In this document: positions 7,581 to 14,717 of the stretch, piece after piece | Numbering within the stretch: the first letter of the stretch is position 1 | Layout of the letters: every line of letters starts with the position of its first letter | DNA from: Deltaproteobacteria bacterium | Lineage (GTDB): Bacteria > Desulfobacterota > Binatia > Binatales > Binataceae | Assembly: GCA_021780755.1 (NCBI GenBank) | Contig: JAJXYF010000013.1 | Coordinates: 55,332 to 119,331 of the forward strand | Direction of reading: 5' to 3' | DNA length: 64,000 nucleotides | Translations under genes and position numbers: made by a program | The notes under the pieces: generated by a model | Told to the model about the DNA's origin: nothing | Databases searched by the model: none | What the model saw: only the letters and a program-made list of their open reading frames with translations

Positions 7581-7588
7581 AAACAGTT
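7581..7588. repeat. AAACAGTT shared by elements 2 and 3
   Basis: The single 8-bp copy that separates two complete elements; it serves as right duplication of element 2 and left duplication of element 3. Confidence 0.9.
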
Positions 7589-7613
7589 GGCGATTATGCC
7601 AGACTTGACTAAC
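7589..7613 (+). repeat. Left terminal inverted repeat, element 3
   Basis: GGCGATTATGCC then a 4-base segment with three mismatches, then TTGACTAAC, against the reverse complement of 9663-9687. Confidence 0.88.
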
Positions 7614-7639
7614 AACCGTTCGTGCGCTATATCTTTTAT

Positions 7640-8575
7640 ATGGACACGAAAGTCGAGGCTGGCGAACCGAAAATCACCCGACAGATGACGCTGGCGGAGT
7701 TTGATCGGATGTTTCCCGATGAAACGTCCTGCAAGTCGTACCTGATGGCACAACGCTGGCCGAAAGGCGTGCGCTGCCCGCGCTGCGGCAATGAGAAGGT
7801 TTACGCCAACAAGACGCGGCCGTTTACTTGGCAGTGCATGAAGTGCGGAGCGGCGAAGCGGACGCCTTATCGGTTCTCGGTGACGGTCGGGACGATCTTT
7901 GAGAATACGAACTATCCGCTTCTGGTCTGGTTCAAGGTTCTCTACTTGATGCTGACGAGCAAGAAAGGCATCAGCGCGCTCCAAATCCATCGGATGATCG
8001 GAAGCGGCTCGTATCGCACCGCTTGGTTCATGTGCCATCGCTTGCGCGCCGGAATGGCCGAACCTGAGTTTCGTCAACTCATGGGAATCGTTGAAGTCGA
8101 TGAAACCTATATCGGCGGCAAGCAGAAGAATCGGCACGCGGACGTGCGCGCCAAGTATCACGGTGGTGGTGCGGCCAATACGGGCAAAGCTACAGTCATC
8201 GGCGCGATCTCGCGCAAGGGCAATGTCGTTTGCAAGATAATCGAGAACGCCACCGCTGAGACGCTTAGCCACTTTGTCGAAGATACTGTTTCGGATCGCG
8301 TCAGCTTGATAGCCACCGACGAGAGCGGCGGCTATCGCGACTTGAAGCACTTCTATCAGCACAAGTCGGTTGATCATAAGGCGCGCGAGTACGTGCGCGG
8401 CGAGGTTCACACGAACAACATCGAAAACTTCTGGTCGCTCTTGAAGCGCGGCGTCATCGGCACCTACCACAACGTAAGCAAGAAATATCTGCCGCTCTAC
8501 CTGAATGAGTTCGCGTTCCGCCACAACAATCGCAAGAACTCGGACATCTTCGGGAGCGCCGTAGCAGGATGCTGA
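7640..8575 (+). CDS. IS1595 family (ISXO2-like) transposase, element 3
   Basis: 311 residues from the ATG at 7640; the track begins at a GTG six codons earlier. The zinc ribbon here is a clean pair, CPRCG and CMKCG near residues 44 and 66. DDE landmarks are EVDETYIGGKQKNRHA, ATDESGGYRDLKHF and NNIENFWSLLKRG. It lies just inside the left terminal repeat and should mobilise 7589-9687. The 3' end and the following hairpin closely match those of element 2 at nucleotide level. Confidence 0.95.
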   Translation: MDTKVEAGEPKITRQMTLAEFDRMFPDETSCKSYLMAQRWPKGVRCPRCGNEKVYANKTRPFTWQCMKCGAAKRTPYRFSVTVGTIFENTNYPLLVWFKVLYLMLTSKKGISALQIHRMIGSGSYRTAWFMCHRLRAGMAEPEFRQLMGIVEVDETYIGGKQKNRHADVRAKYHGGGAANTGKATVIGAISRKGNVVCKIIENATAETLSHFVEDTVSDRVSLIATDESGGYRDLKHFYQHKSVDHKAREYVRGEVHTNNIENFWSLLKRGVIGTYHNVSKKYLPLYLNEFAFRHNNRKNSDIFGSAVAGC

Positions 8576-8599
8576 AGCGTCCGAACTGGCGGATGCTTC
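8574..8599 (+). terminator. Hairpin at the transposase stop, element 3
   Basis: The arms GAAGCGTCCG and CGGATGCTTC pair with one G-U. Compared with element 2, one C-G pair became T-A and one G-C became G-U, so pairing is conserved although the sequence has drifted. No T-tract follows. Confidence 0.55.
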
Positions 8600-8651
8600 T
8601 GCATCATTCCAGCAAGCCCACGCAGTTGGATTTGTTTCCGCGCGCACGGCG

Positions 8652-8816
8652 TTATTGCTGAGCCTCTTGCGCGGCTTTGGCTTCTTTTGCCTTGCGCCGG
8701 AGCGCCGCGCGACGCTTCATGGCACGATAGTGCGGGTGCGTTTTCAAGTGGTATTCGGCGCACGGTCGGCAATAGAAATGTATGATTCTCTTCTTCTGCT
8801 CGCCGATTTTAGACAT
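8652..8816 (-). CDS. 54-aa basic small protein with CxxC (element 3 cargo)
   Basis: Start chosen at ATG 8816 (MSKIGEQKKRIIHFYCRPCA...), because the track start lies inside the preceding gene. The peptide has one CRPC motif, several His residues and a Lys/Arg/Ala-rich helical tail, so a small zinc-binding or nucleic-acid-binding protein is conceivable. It overlaps the 3' end of the 266-aa gene by 8 bases (ATGTCTAA), implying coupled translation. It parallels the 48-aa basic protein of element 2, but there the small gene comes first. Confidence 0.6.
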   Translation of the reverse strand: MSKIGEQKKRIIHFYCRPCAEYHLKTHPHYRAMKRRAALRRKAKEAKAAQEAQQ

Positions 8817-9609
8817 TTTCTTTTTTCTCAGTGGGTACGTCACACGACCCGCCAGCCTTTAACACCAAGCAGAATAGCTGGGGGCCGTTGCGTAAGTCGG
8901 GGTCAGCAAATACTGAACCATATAAGATCACATCCGGCGCTTCGCCGCCCATTTCTGATCCCCACATGGACGTATATACAGCAGGGGTATCCTTGGGTCC
9001 GCGCTCGTTTGTCGAATATATGTGCCATTGGGCCGCTATCCACGGCTGCACTCTAAAATCCCAATCTAACTTCCCTAAGAGAATGCGACACGTCTGCGCC
9101 TTGACGATCCTTGTTTTGGGAGAATCCGTATGCGCCCAGCGACCAAAAAGAGCACTTCGTTCGCCAGAAACCAATCCATCGATATCGAACGTGATCCAAA
9201 ACTCAGCAGCGTCACCATCGTTTGTCACTTCGACACAGGGTTCGTTTCCATAAACGATCCGTAATCTAGCTATTGGGCCACTAGGAATCTTCGCGTCGGT
9301 CGCTGCACGCAAGCTCTGCGTCCGCATTTCCCGCGTAAGTTCTTCGAGTGCTTGAGTATGCCGTCGTCGGTCAATCAATTCCGGCGAATCGATCTCAAGC
9401 TGCTTAACCTTCTGGTGCTCATCGCGCCACGCCAGATACATGGCATAAAACACAAGTACAACCGTCGCCAACTCATAGATGCGCGGCGGAACTGTTATAC
9501 CCGTCAAATCCGAGATAAGCGCCAACGCGCCTATGAGCGCACCGCCTAGCAATTCTTTTTTCCAATTTCTAAGGACGGCGCGCAGCCACACTCTAACCAT
9601 GAGACGCAC
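8809..9609 (-). CDS. Membrane-anchored protein of unknown function (element 3 cargo)
   Basis: 266 residues. Two membrane segments lie near residues 20-40 (LLGGALIGALALISDLTGI) and 45-62 (IYELATVVLVFYAMYLAW). A charged helix (residues about 65-100) follows, then a probably cytoplasmic beta-rich domain with IVYGNEPCVEVTNDGDAAEF. This repeats the plan of the element 2 cargo protein (membrane helix, coil, beta domain with a comparable V/I-x-N-x-G-x-A/G segment), although the sequences are not clearly alignable. No named family was recognised. Its stop overlaps the start of the small basic gene. Confidence 0.68.
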   Translation of the reverse strand: MRLMVRVWLRAVLRNWKKELLGGALIGALALISDLTGITVPPRIYELATVVLVFYAMYLAWRDEHQKVKQLEIDSPELIDRRRHTQALEELTREMRTQSLRAATDAKIPSGPIARLRIVYGNEPCVEVTNDGDAAEFWITFDIDGLVSGERSALFGRWAHTDSPKTRIVKAQTCRILLGKLDWDFRVQPWIAAQWHIYSTNERGPKDTPAVYTSMWGSEMGGEAPDVILYGSVFADPDLRNGPQLFCLVLKAGGSCDVPTEKKENV

Positions 9610-9662
9610 CCCCGCGTCGCGACATTCAGCCGTTCACAAAGGGTGTAACATTTGGCCACCGT

Positions 9663-9687
9663 GTTAGTCAAATACGGCATAATCGCC
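9663..9687 (-). repeat. Right terminal inverted repeat, element 3
   Basis: Matches 22 of 25 bases of the left repeat at 7589-7613. Confidence 0.88.
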
Positions 9688-9695
9688 AAACAGTT
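9688..9695. repeat. AAACAGTT, third copy
   Basis: Right boundary of element 3. The following bases complete one arm of a long palindrome that the insertions interrupted. Confidence 0.9.
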
Positions 9696-9967
9696 CACCC
9701 GAAATGGGTGAACTGTTTCACCCGTTTTGGGGAAAGATTTCATCCTTGCGCGGAGGGGCCGAAGCGTGCGTCGCGGATGGTCGTTGGGATGCGCTTCGCC
9801 CCGCCAACGAGAAGGCAAACACGGGCGGGAACGGTAGTCGCCGCGGCGGCGGGTGCTAATGGAGGGGCGAGTCGCTGATGGTTTCGGGTGAGTCAGGTGA
9901 GATTGCAGTAGAACTCCACACAAAGCATTTGGCAATTAAATATAGTCAATATCATTTAACAACTTAA
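9696..9967. other. Intergenic region with half of an interrupted palindrome
   Basis: About 270 bases without a convincing gene. Its first bases (CACCC GAAAT GGGTGAACTGTTTCAC) pair with the GTG AAACAGTT left of element 2 to restore a palindrome with 16-bp arms. The remainder is GC-rich, then abruptly AT-rich towards 9968, where the direct repeat begins. Confidence 0.55.
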
Positions 9968-10139
9968 CAGATTCATCAAAACACACCGGAGTGTCATAAA
10001 ATACATTCGCTTTTTTTGGGTGAGCCAGGTGTCGGTCTCGGGTCATAAGCGGGGATGTGCGATGGGCAAACATTATGCTCGGGTCGGCGCAATAATTGGG
10101 ATTGCGTTTCTTCTCATGTGTCTTGGCTCGGGGTCGGTG
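9968..10139 (+). repeat. 172-bp direct repeat, copy 1
   Basis: Covers the upstream region, ribosome binding site and signal-peptide codons of the Cys-rich gene. Copy 2 is at 10570-10741, with only scattered differences. Both contain the near-palindrome ACAC(A)C(C/T)GGAGTGT in the upstream part. Confidence 0.9.
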
Positions 10140-10502
10140 GGGGCCGGACAGGGCGGCCTCGGAGCGAGTTGTAAGACTGAAGATGACTGTGTGGGTTCGC
10201 TTCAGTGCCAAAGCATTGAGGGCAAAAAAGTCTGCGACTTTCGTGAAATGCCGGCTTTCGCCGCCCCGCCGCCCGAGCCCAATTTCAAACGCTGCCATGT
10301 CGATGCCGACTGCGACCCCGGCTGGACTTGCGGTGGACCGGGGGCCGTCGTGCTCCCGAGTGGAGGAGACTGCGTTCTCATGGGCCGCGACTGCTTTACC
10401 CAAGCGGACTGCCCGGCGCCGCTGGTCTGCTATTGGCCGGCAGATTCGCCACGCCACGGCGACTGCACGGATGCTCGTTTCATCCCGAAATCCCACCAGT
10501 GA
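10062..10502 (+). CDS. Secreted Cys-rich protein, unknown function
   Basis: 146 residues from the ATG at 10062, which follows a GGGGAT site and starts a good Sec signal peptide (ARVGAIIGIAFLLMCLGSGSVGA). The mature part has about twelve Cys in repeated units of the form C-x4-DC-x4-LxC (ASCKTEDDCVGSLQC, CHVDADCDPGWTCGG, CFTQADCPAPLVC), resembling disulfide-rich Dickkopf-like or EB-type modules common in deltaproteobacterial exported proteins. It is probably exported to the periplasm or cell surface, with disulfides. Its promoter region and signal sequence are duplicated downstream. No enzymatic motif is visible. Confidence 0.75.
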   Translation: MGKHYARVGAIIGIAFLLMCLGSGSVGAGQGGLGASCKTEDDCVGSLQCQSIEGKKVCDFREMPAFAAPPPEPNFKRCHVDADCDPGWTCGGPGAVVLPSGGDCVLMGRDCFTQADCPAPLVCYWPADSPRHGDCTDARFIPKSHQ

Positions 10503-10569
10503 GAAGTGACATTTTAAGCCACCCGCGTTCGCGCACTGTGAACGCGCTGTGAAAAATAAGGGGGGATCC

Positions 10570-10741
10570 CAGATTCATCAAAACACACTGGAGTGTCATA
10601 AAATATATTCGCTTTTTTGGGTGGGCCAGGTGTCGGTCTCAGGTCATAAGCGGGGGATGTGCGATGGGCAAACATTATGCTCGGGTCGGTGCAATAATTG
10701 GGATTGCGTTTCTTCTCATGTGTCTTGGCTCGGGGTCGGTA
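10570..10741 (+). repeat. 172-bp direct repeat, copy 2
   Basis: Second copy of 9968-10139, about 95 percent identical by eye. It ends abruptly at the point where the monooxygenase gene begins on the other strand. Confidence 0.9.
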
Positions 10742-10756
10742 TGGGCGGGGGGTTAG
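10664..10756 (+). pseudogene. Truncated copy of the Cys-rich gene (signal peptide only)
   Basis: The duplicated start reads MGKHYARVGAIIGIAFLLMC and stops after 30 codons (…SVWAGG), just past the signal sequence. Its TAG overlaps the stop codon of the convergent monooxygenase gene. The result is either a dead fragment or a gene for a lone exported leader peptide. It shows that a duplication event reached exactly to the neighbouring gene. Confidence 0.7.
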
Positions 10757-11835
10757 CGCATGAGGGGCATGACCATTTCGGAGAAGTCGCGGAAGACCTT
10801 GCGCTGAAATTCGGCGGGCGGCAGCAGGCTGATGCCGTGAATGCCGATGCGTTCCAAATCATTAAGCTGATGGACGATCTCCTCGGGGGTGCCGACGAGG
10901 CAGGTGCCCTTGATGGCCTCGGGGGTCATGAACTTGCGCTCGCCGGGCTGCAGGAAGGTGCAGTGGCCCTCGTGGATTTGGCGGAAGCGCGCCTGCTCGG
11001 GCAGGCTCATGTCCTCGACGCGGGCGAGGTACTGATCCCAGACGTTGGCGAAGTACGGCGGAATCAGCGCGTCCTGCTTGCCCATGTCCTTCCAGATTTC
11101 GTAGGCGAAGTGGAGCACGGCGGAGACGAAGGAACCGGTCTCGTCGATGACGCGATCGTCGGTGAGCTTTTCGCCGGGCCTGAGGACACATCCGCCGATG
11201 AGGGCGGTGGTGACGAACGGGTTGGGCAGTTTGCGGCCGGCCTTGCGCGCGCCCGCGTCGATCATCGCACGCTGCGCGTTAACCTCGGCGGGACTGCCGA
11301 CGGCGGTGATCCATCCGTCACCGAATTCGCCGACGATTTCACAAGCCTTGGGGCCGTTGGCGGCAACGTAGATCGGGATGGGTTGTTCGAGGTTCAAGTA
11401 GTGGAGGTCTTGATGGAGGAACTGGATTTCGCGGGTGCGTCCGCCGTAGGTGTAGTCGACCGCGTCACCATTGAGGAGCGTGCGCACGATGCGGAGGTAC
11501 TCGTGGAAGTCCTTGATGCGCATCGGATGCTGGCCCATCACGCGCATCGCGGTGTGGCCGGTGCCGATGCCGAGGAAGGTGCGGCCGGGCGCGATTTGAT
11601 TGATGCTGGCGATGGAGTGGGCGGTAACGGGGGCGAGGCGGGTGCCGGGAATGGCGACGCCGGTGCCGATCTTGATGCGTTTGGTGGCTTGCGCCGCCAG
11701 CGCCATCACGGCGTAGCAATCCGACCAGATCATCTGCGAGTCGGGCACCCAGGCGCGCTCGTAGCCGAGTTCCTCGGCGTAGCGGACGAGTTCCCATTTG
11801 TCGATGTGGGTGTCGAAACAGATGCCGAATTCCAT
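10753..11835 (-). CDS. LLM class flavin-dependent oxidoreductase
   Basis: 360 residues from ATG 11835 (MEFGICFDTH...), which has a GGAG site eight bases upstream; the longer track start has no such support. The TIM-barrel luciferase-like family fold is indicated by AEELGYERAWVPDSQMIWSD, IGTGVAIPGTRLAPVTAHS and FLGIGTGHTAMRVMG. Such enzymes use FMNH2 or coenzyme F420 for monooxygenation or hydride transfer; the pattern near residue 70 is closest to F420-type (methylene-H4MPT reductase-like) members. Substrate unknown. One of four family members in this window. Confidence 0.88.
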   Translation of the reverse strand: MEFGICFDTHIDKWELVRYAEELGYERAWVPDSQMIWSDCYAVMALAAQATKRIKIGTGVAIPGTRLAPVTAHSIASINQIAPGRTFLGIGTGHTAMRVMGQHPMRIKDFHEYLRIVRTLLNGDAVDYTYGGRTREIQFLHQDLHYLNLEQPIPIYVAANGPKACEIVGEFGDGWITAVGSPAEVNAQRAMIDAGARKAGRKLPNPFVTTALIGGCVLRPGEKLTDDRVIDETGSFVSAVLHFAYEIWKDMGKQDALIPPYFANVWDQYLARVEDMSLPEQARFRQIHEGHCTFLQPGERKFMTPEAIKGTCLVGTPEEIVHQLNDLERIGIHGISLLPPAEFQRKVFRDFSEMVMPLMR

Positions 11836-12080
11836 GATCGATACTCCGCGAAGCGAACGACGTGAGACGCGGAACATTCCATAGCGTGGCGCGAGGGTCA
11901 ATCGCGCGCGCGGAAGGGGCGCGGGACAAAGATTTCGCGCGAGGCGGTTGCAACCCGGCGATTGTGATAATTTAATGTGAGGCTTCGCAGTTTGGGCGCA
12001 CGGACGGATTGGGTGTGACGCCCGAAGCGGCCGGACGCCGCAAGCGCGGAGCCGCGACGATTTGCAAATGATGAAACCCT
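11836..12080. other. Intergenic region
   Basis: No gene seen. Divergent spacer between the monooxygenase and the SRP RNA gene; it should contain promoters for both, but no confident boxes were found. Confidence 0.5.
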
Positions 12081-12203
12081 GCCCGCCGCTGATAGCCGGG
12101 TCCTGCGCAAGGGAAGGCCGCGAACCCCGCCAGGTCCGGAAGGAAGCAACGGTACCGGCTCAAACCCTGTGCCGCAGGGGTGCCTGGCTATCATTCGACG
12201 GGC
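12081..12203 (+). ncRNA. Bacterial signal recognition particle RNA (4.5S)
   Basis: The highly conserved domain IV is evident: GCCAGGTCCGGAAGGAAGCA with its internal loops, closed by GTCCTGCGC...GCCGCAGG and an outer helix in which GCCCGCCGCTGATAGCC pairs with GGCTATCATTCGACGGGC. This RNA binds Ffh and guides cotranslational membrane targeting. It lies directly upstream of dnaX, a placement seen in many bacteria. Ends are estimated from the outer helix. Confidence 0.93.
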
Positions 12204-12225
12204 AGAGTTTCTAGCAAGCGCAGGC

Positions 12226-14289
12226 ATGGCAGCGACCCCCTCATCTCATCTGGTATTGGCGCGCAAATGGCGGCCGGAACGCTTTGGCGAACTGGTCGGG
12301 CAGGAGCACGTGACGCGCACGCTGGCGCAGGCGCTGAAGAGCGGGCGAATCGCGCACGCGTTTTTGTTCACGGGGATTCGCGGGGTGGGCAAGACGACGG
12401 CGGCGCGGATCATGGCGCGGTGTCTCAACTGCGAGCAGGGGCCGACGCCGGAGCCGTGCGGGACGTGCGCGGCGTGCGTGGAGATACGCGGCGGGTCGGC
12501 GCTCGACGTGGTGGAGATCGACGGGGCGACGTATCGGAAGATCGACGACGCGCGGGCGATAATCGAGAACCTGAGCTATCGGCCGGCGCGCGACCGGTTC
12601 AAGATTTACATTATCGATGAGGCGCATCAGCTAACCGACCAGGCGTTCAACGCGCTGCTGAAGACGCTCGAGGAGCCGCCGGCGCACGTCAAGTTTATCC
12701 TGGCGACGACCGAGCCGCAGAAGATGCCCGAGACGATCCTGTCGCGGCTGCAGCGCTACGACTTCCGGCGCATCCCGTTCGCGGTGATCTTCGAGCGGCT
12801 GAAGGAACTCGGCGCGCGCGAGGGGATCGGCGCGGACGAAGCGGCCTTGCGAATGCTGGCGCGGGAGGCGGGCGGGAGCATGCGCGACGCCGAGCGGATG
12901 CTCGAGACGGCGATCGCGTCGTTGGACGGCAAGGTGGTGGAGAGCGAGGTCGCGGCGATCCTGGGGGTGGCGAGCCGCAGCCGGGTGTTCGGGATCGTCG
13001 AGGCGATACTGGGCAAGGACGCGGCAGGCGCGCTGGGCACGGTGCGCGAATTACATCGGAGCGGCGCGAATCTGGAATCGCTCGGCCGCGACATCCTGGA
13101 GTTGCTGCGCAATCTCGCGGTGGCGAAACTGCCGGACGCGAGCGGCCCGCAGAGTCCGCTGGCGGAGCTGCCGGATCAGGAAGCGGCGGAATTGAAACGG
13201 GTCGCCGCGACCACGAGCAATCGGGATCTGATGCGCCTGTTTCGCCTGATGGCGGACGCGCAGGAGCAGTTGATTCGATCGCCCTACCCCGACCTGCTGC
13301 TGGAAATGGCGGTGATCCGGATGGCGACGATCGCGCCGGTGATCGATGCGGACGAACTGCTACGCGCGATCGGCGCGGGGGGTTCCGGCGGTCCCGCGAG
13401 AGGGGCCGGCGGCGGCGGTAGCACGTCAGGCACGGCGGCGCATCCGGGGCCATCGGCGGGCGTCACCAGCCCGCTCGGCGGAGCGCTCAAGGCGGCGGCC
13501 AGCTCGGCGTTATCAGAATCGACGCTGGCGCCGGCAGCCTCGCGCCGAATCAAGGTGGAGGGCGAGGTCAAGGCGGAGGCACCGGCGCGTCGGAGCGAAG
13601 CGGGACAGACGGTCCATCGCGCCGCGCCGTCCCCAATCGCAGCAGCCCCCCCGGGCGCCTCGGCGACGGCAAACGCCTCGGCGGGACTGTCCGAGCTACG
13701 CGACTTTATTCGCAGCCGCCGCGCCGCGCTGTTCGGCTTCATGGAGCAAGGCGCCGCGCTCGAATTGAATGGCGACGTGCTGACGATCGTCCCGCGCAAC
13801 GATATTTATATCCGCTACCTGAGCGACAATCGCGGCACGATCGCCGAGTTGGCGTCCGAGCTGTACGGGCGGCGGATCCGCGCGGAGATCTCGGCGGTGG
13901 GCGCGCCGATGCCGTCGGCAAAGGCGGTGGCGACGGTGGCCGGCGACGCGCCGGTACGAGCGCAGGCGTCATCGGAAGGAGCGGCGGCCGGCGGGGTTAT
14001 CGATGCGGCCGAGGCCCGCGCGGAGCGCGCTGACGATACACAGCCGGGCGGCGCCGCGATCGACGGTGGAACGACGGCGCCTGCGGAACCGGCGCGATCA
14101 ACCGACGGCGCGACGGGAGCGGCGGTCAACGGCGGCGCGGCCGGAATGTCGCAAGCCGAACTCAAGCAAAGTGTGTATGGCGACCCGGTCGTCAAGCGTA
14201 TCTTCGATGAATTTCAGGCGCGGCTGGTCGAGGTGCGCGCGCATCCGGCCGACGCATCCGGCGCCGGCGCCCTCGGGCGCAAGCCTTAG
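12226..14289 (+). CDS. dnaX: DNA polymerase III subunit gamma/tau
   Basis: 687 residues from ATG 12226; the track start lies in the SRP RNA. This is the AAA+ clamp-loader ATPase that loads the beta clamp and organises the replisome. Visible motifs are Walker A GIRGVGKTT near residue 45, the four-Cys zinc module CLNCEQGPTPEPCGTCAAC near 64-82, and Walker B IIDEAHQL near 128. SRL arginine-finger sequence (ILSRLQRYDF) lies near 170. Residues about 380-520 are a low-complexity Ala/Gly/Pro linker before the C-terminal tau region. It is followed by ybaB and recR in the classic order. Confidence 0.97.
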   Translation: MAATPSSHLVLARKWRPERFGELVGQEHVTRTLAQALKSGRIAHAFLFTGIRGVGKTTAARIMARCLNCEQGPTPEPCGTCAACVEIRGGSALDVVEIDGATYRKIDDARAIIENLSYRPARDRFKIYIIDEAHQLTDQAFNALLKTLEEPPAHVKFILATTEPQKMPETILSRLQRYDFRRIPFAVIFERLKELGAREGIGADEAALRMLAREAGGSMRDAERMLETAIASLDGKVVESEVAAILGVASRSRVFGIVEAILGKDAAGALGTVRELHRSGANLESLGRDILELLRNLAVAKLPDASGPQSPLAELPDQEAAELKRVAATTSNRDLMRLFRLMADAQEQLIRSPYPDLLLEMAVIRMATIAPVIDADELLRAIGAGGSGGPARGAGGGGSTSGTAAHPGPSAGVTSPLGGALKAAASSALSESTLAPAASRRIKVEGEVKAEAPARRSEAGQTVHRAAPSPIAAAPPGASATANASAGLSELRDFIRSRRAALFGFMEQGAALELNGDVLTIVPRNDIYIRYLSDNRGTIAELASELYGRRIRAEISAVGAPMPSAKAVATVAGDAPVRAQASSEGAAAGGVIDAAEARAERADDTQPGGAAIDGGTTAPAEPARSTDGATGAAVNGGAAGMSQAELKQSVYGDPVVKRIFDEFQARLVEVRAHPADASGAGALGRKP

Positions 14290-14331
14290 AGCGAGCGGCA
14301 GTATGATCATCGCGCGAAGGAGCTAAAGCCC

Positions 14332-14676
14332 GTGTCAGACCCATCAGGATTCGATATTTCGGCATTGATGAAGCAGGCGCAGGCCATGCAGGAACAGCTC
14401 AAGCGGATGCAGGAGGAGGCGGCGCAGAAGACGGTCGAGGCGAATTCCGGCGGCGGGATGGTGCGGGCGGTGGTTGACGGCTCGATGCGGGTGCGCCGGA
14501 TCGAAATCGATCAGTCGCTGCTGGCGTCCAACGACAAGTCGATGATCGAGGACCTGGTGGTGGTGGCGGTCAACGACGGGCTGCGGCGGGTGCAGGAGAT
14601 GGTCGCCGAAGATATGCGCAAGCTCTCGCCGCTGGGCGGGCTGAATCTGCCGGGCCTGTTCGGCGGGAATCAGTAG
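14332..14676 (+). CDS. ybaB: YbaB/EbfC family nucleoid-associated protein
   Basis: 114 residues with a GTG start behind GGAG. The protein shows the family's N-terminal Met/Gln-rich amphipathic helix (ISALMKQAQAMQEQLKRMQE) and the central VEANSGGGMVRAVVDGSMRVRRIEID motif, ending in the glycine-rich LGGLNLPGLFGG. These dimeric proteins bind DNA and affect nucleoid structure. It sits between dnaX and recR, 42 bases after dnaX, so cotranscription is very likely. Confidence 0.95.
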   Translation: MSDPSGFDISALMKQAQAMQEQLKRMQEEAAQKTVEANSGGGMVRAVVDGSMRVRRIEIDQSLLASNDKSMIEDLVVVAVNDGLRRVQEMVAEDMRKLSPLGGLNLPGLFGGNQ

Positions 14677-14717
14677 GTCGGCGCGGAAGCCCCGGGCATC
14701 CCGATTACCGGCAGACG

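Larger units (their letters stand above)
7589..9687. mobile_element. IS1595/ISXO2-like transposon 3 with membrane-protein cargo
   Basis: A 2099-bp element with 25-bp inverted repeats that match at 22 positions (7589-7613 and 9663-9687, starting GGCGATTATGCC). It is flanked by AAACAGTT. It encodes a plus-strand transposase and, on the minus strand, a membrane-anchored protein followed by a small Cys-containing basic protein. It is tandem with element 2 in head-to-tail abutment with only the shared 8 bp between them. Confidence 0.92.

Noticed and set aside
6461-7612. 383-aa plus-strand ORF across transposase 2
   Set aside because: Antisense to the full transposase DDE domain and crosses the terminal repeat; its similar counterpart opposite transposase 3 shows it is a mirror of conserved coding DNA.
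9546-9935. 129-aa minus-strand ORF at the right end of element 3
   Set aside because: It crosses the element boundary and target duplication and has no domain; not a real gene.
10549-11865. 438-aa plus-strand ORF
   Set aside because: Antisense to the monooxygenase gene; Gly/Asp-rich, shadow.
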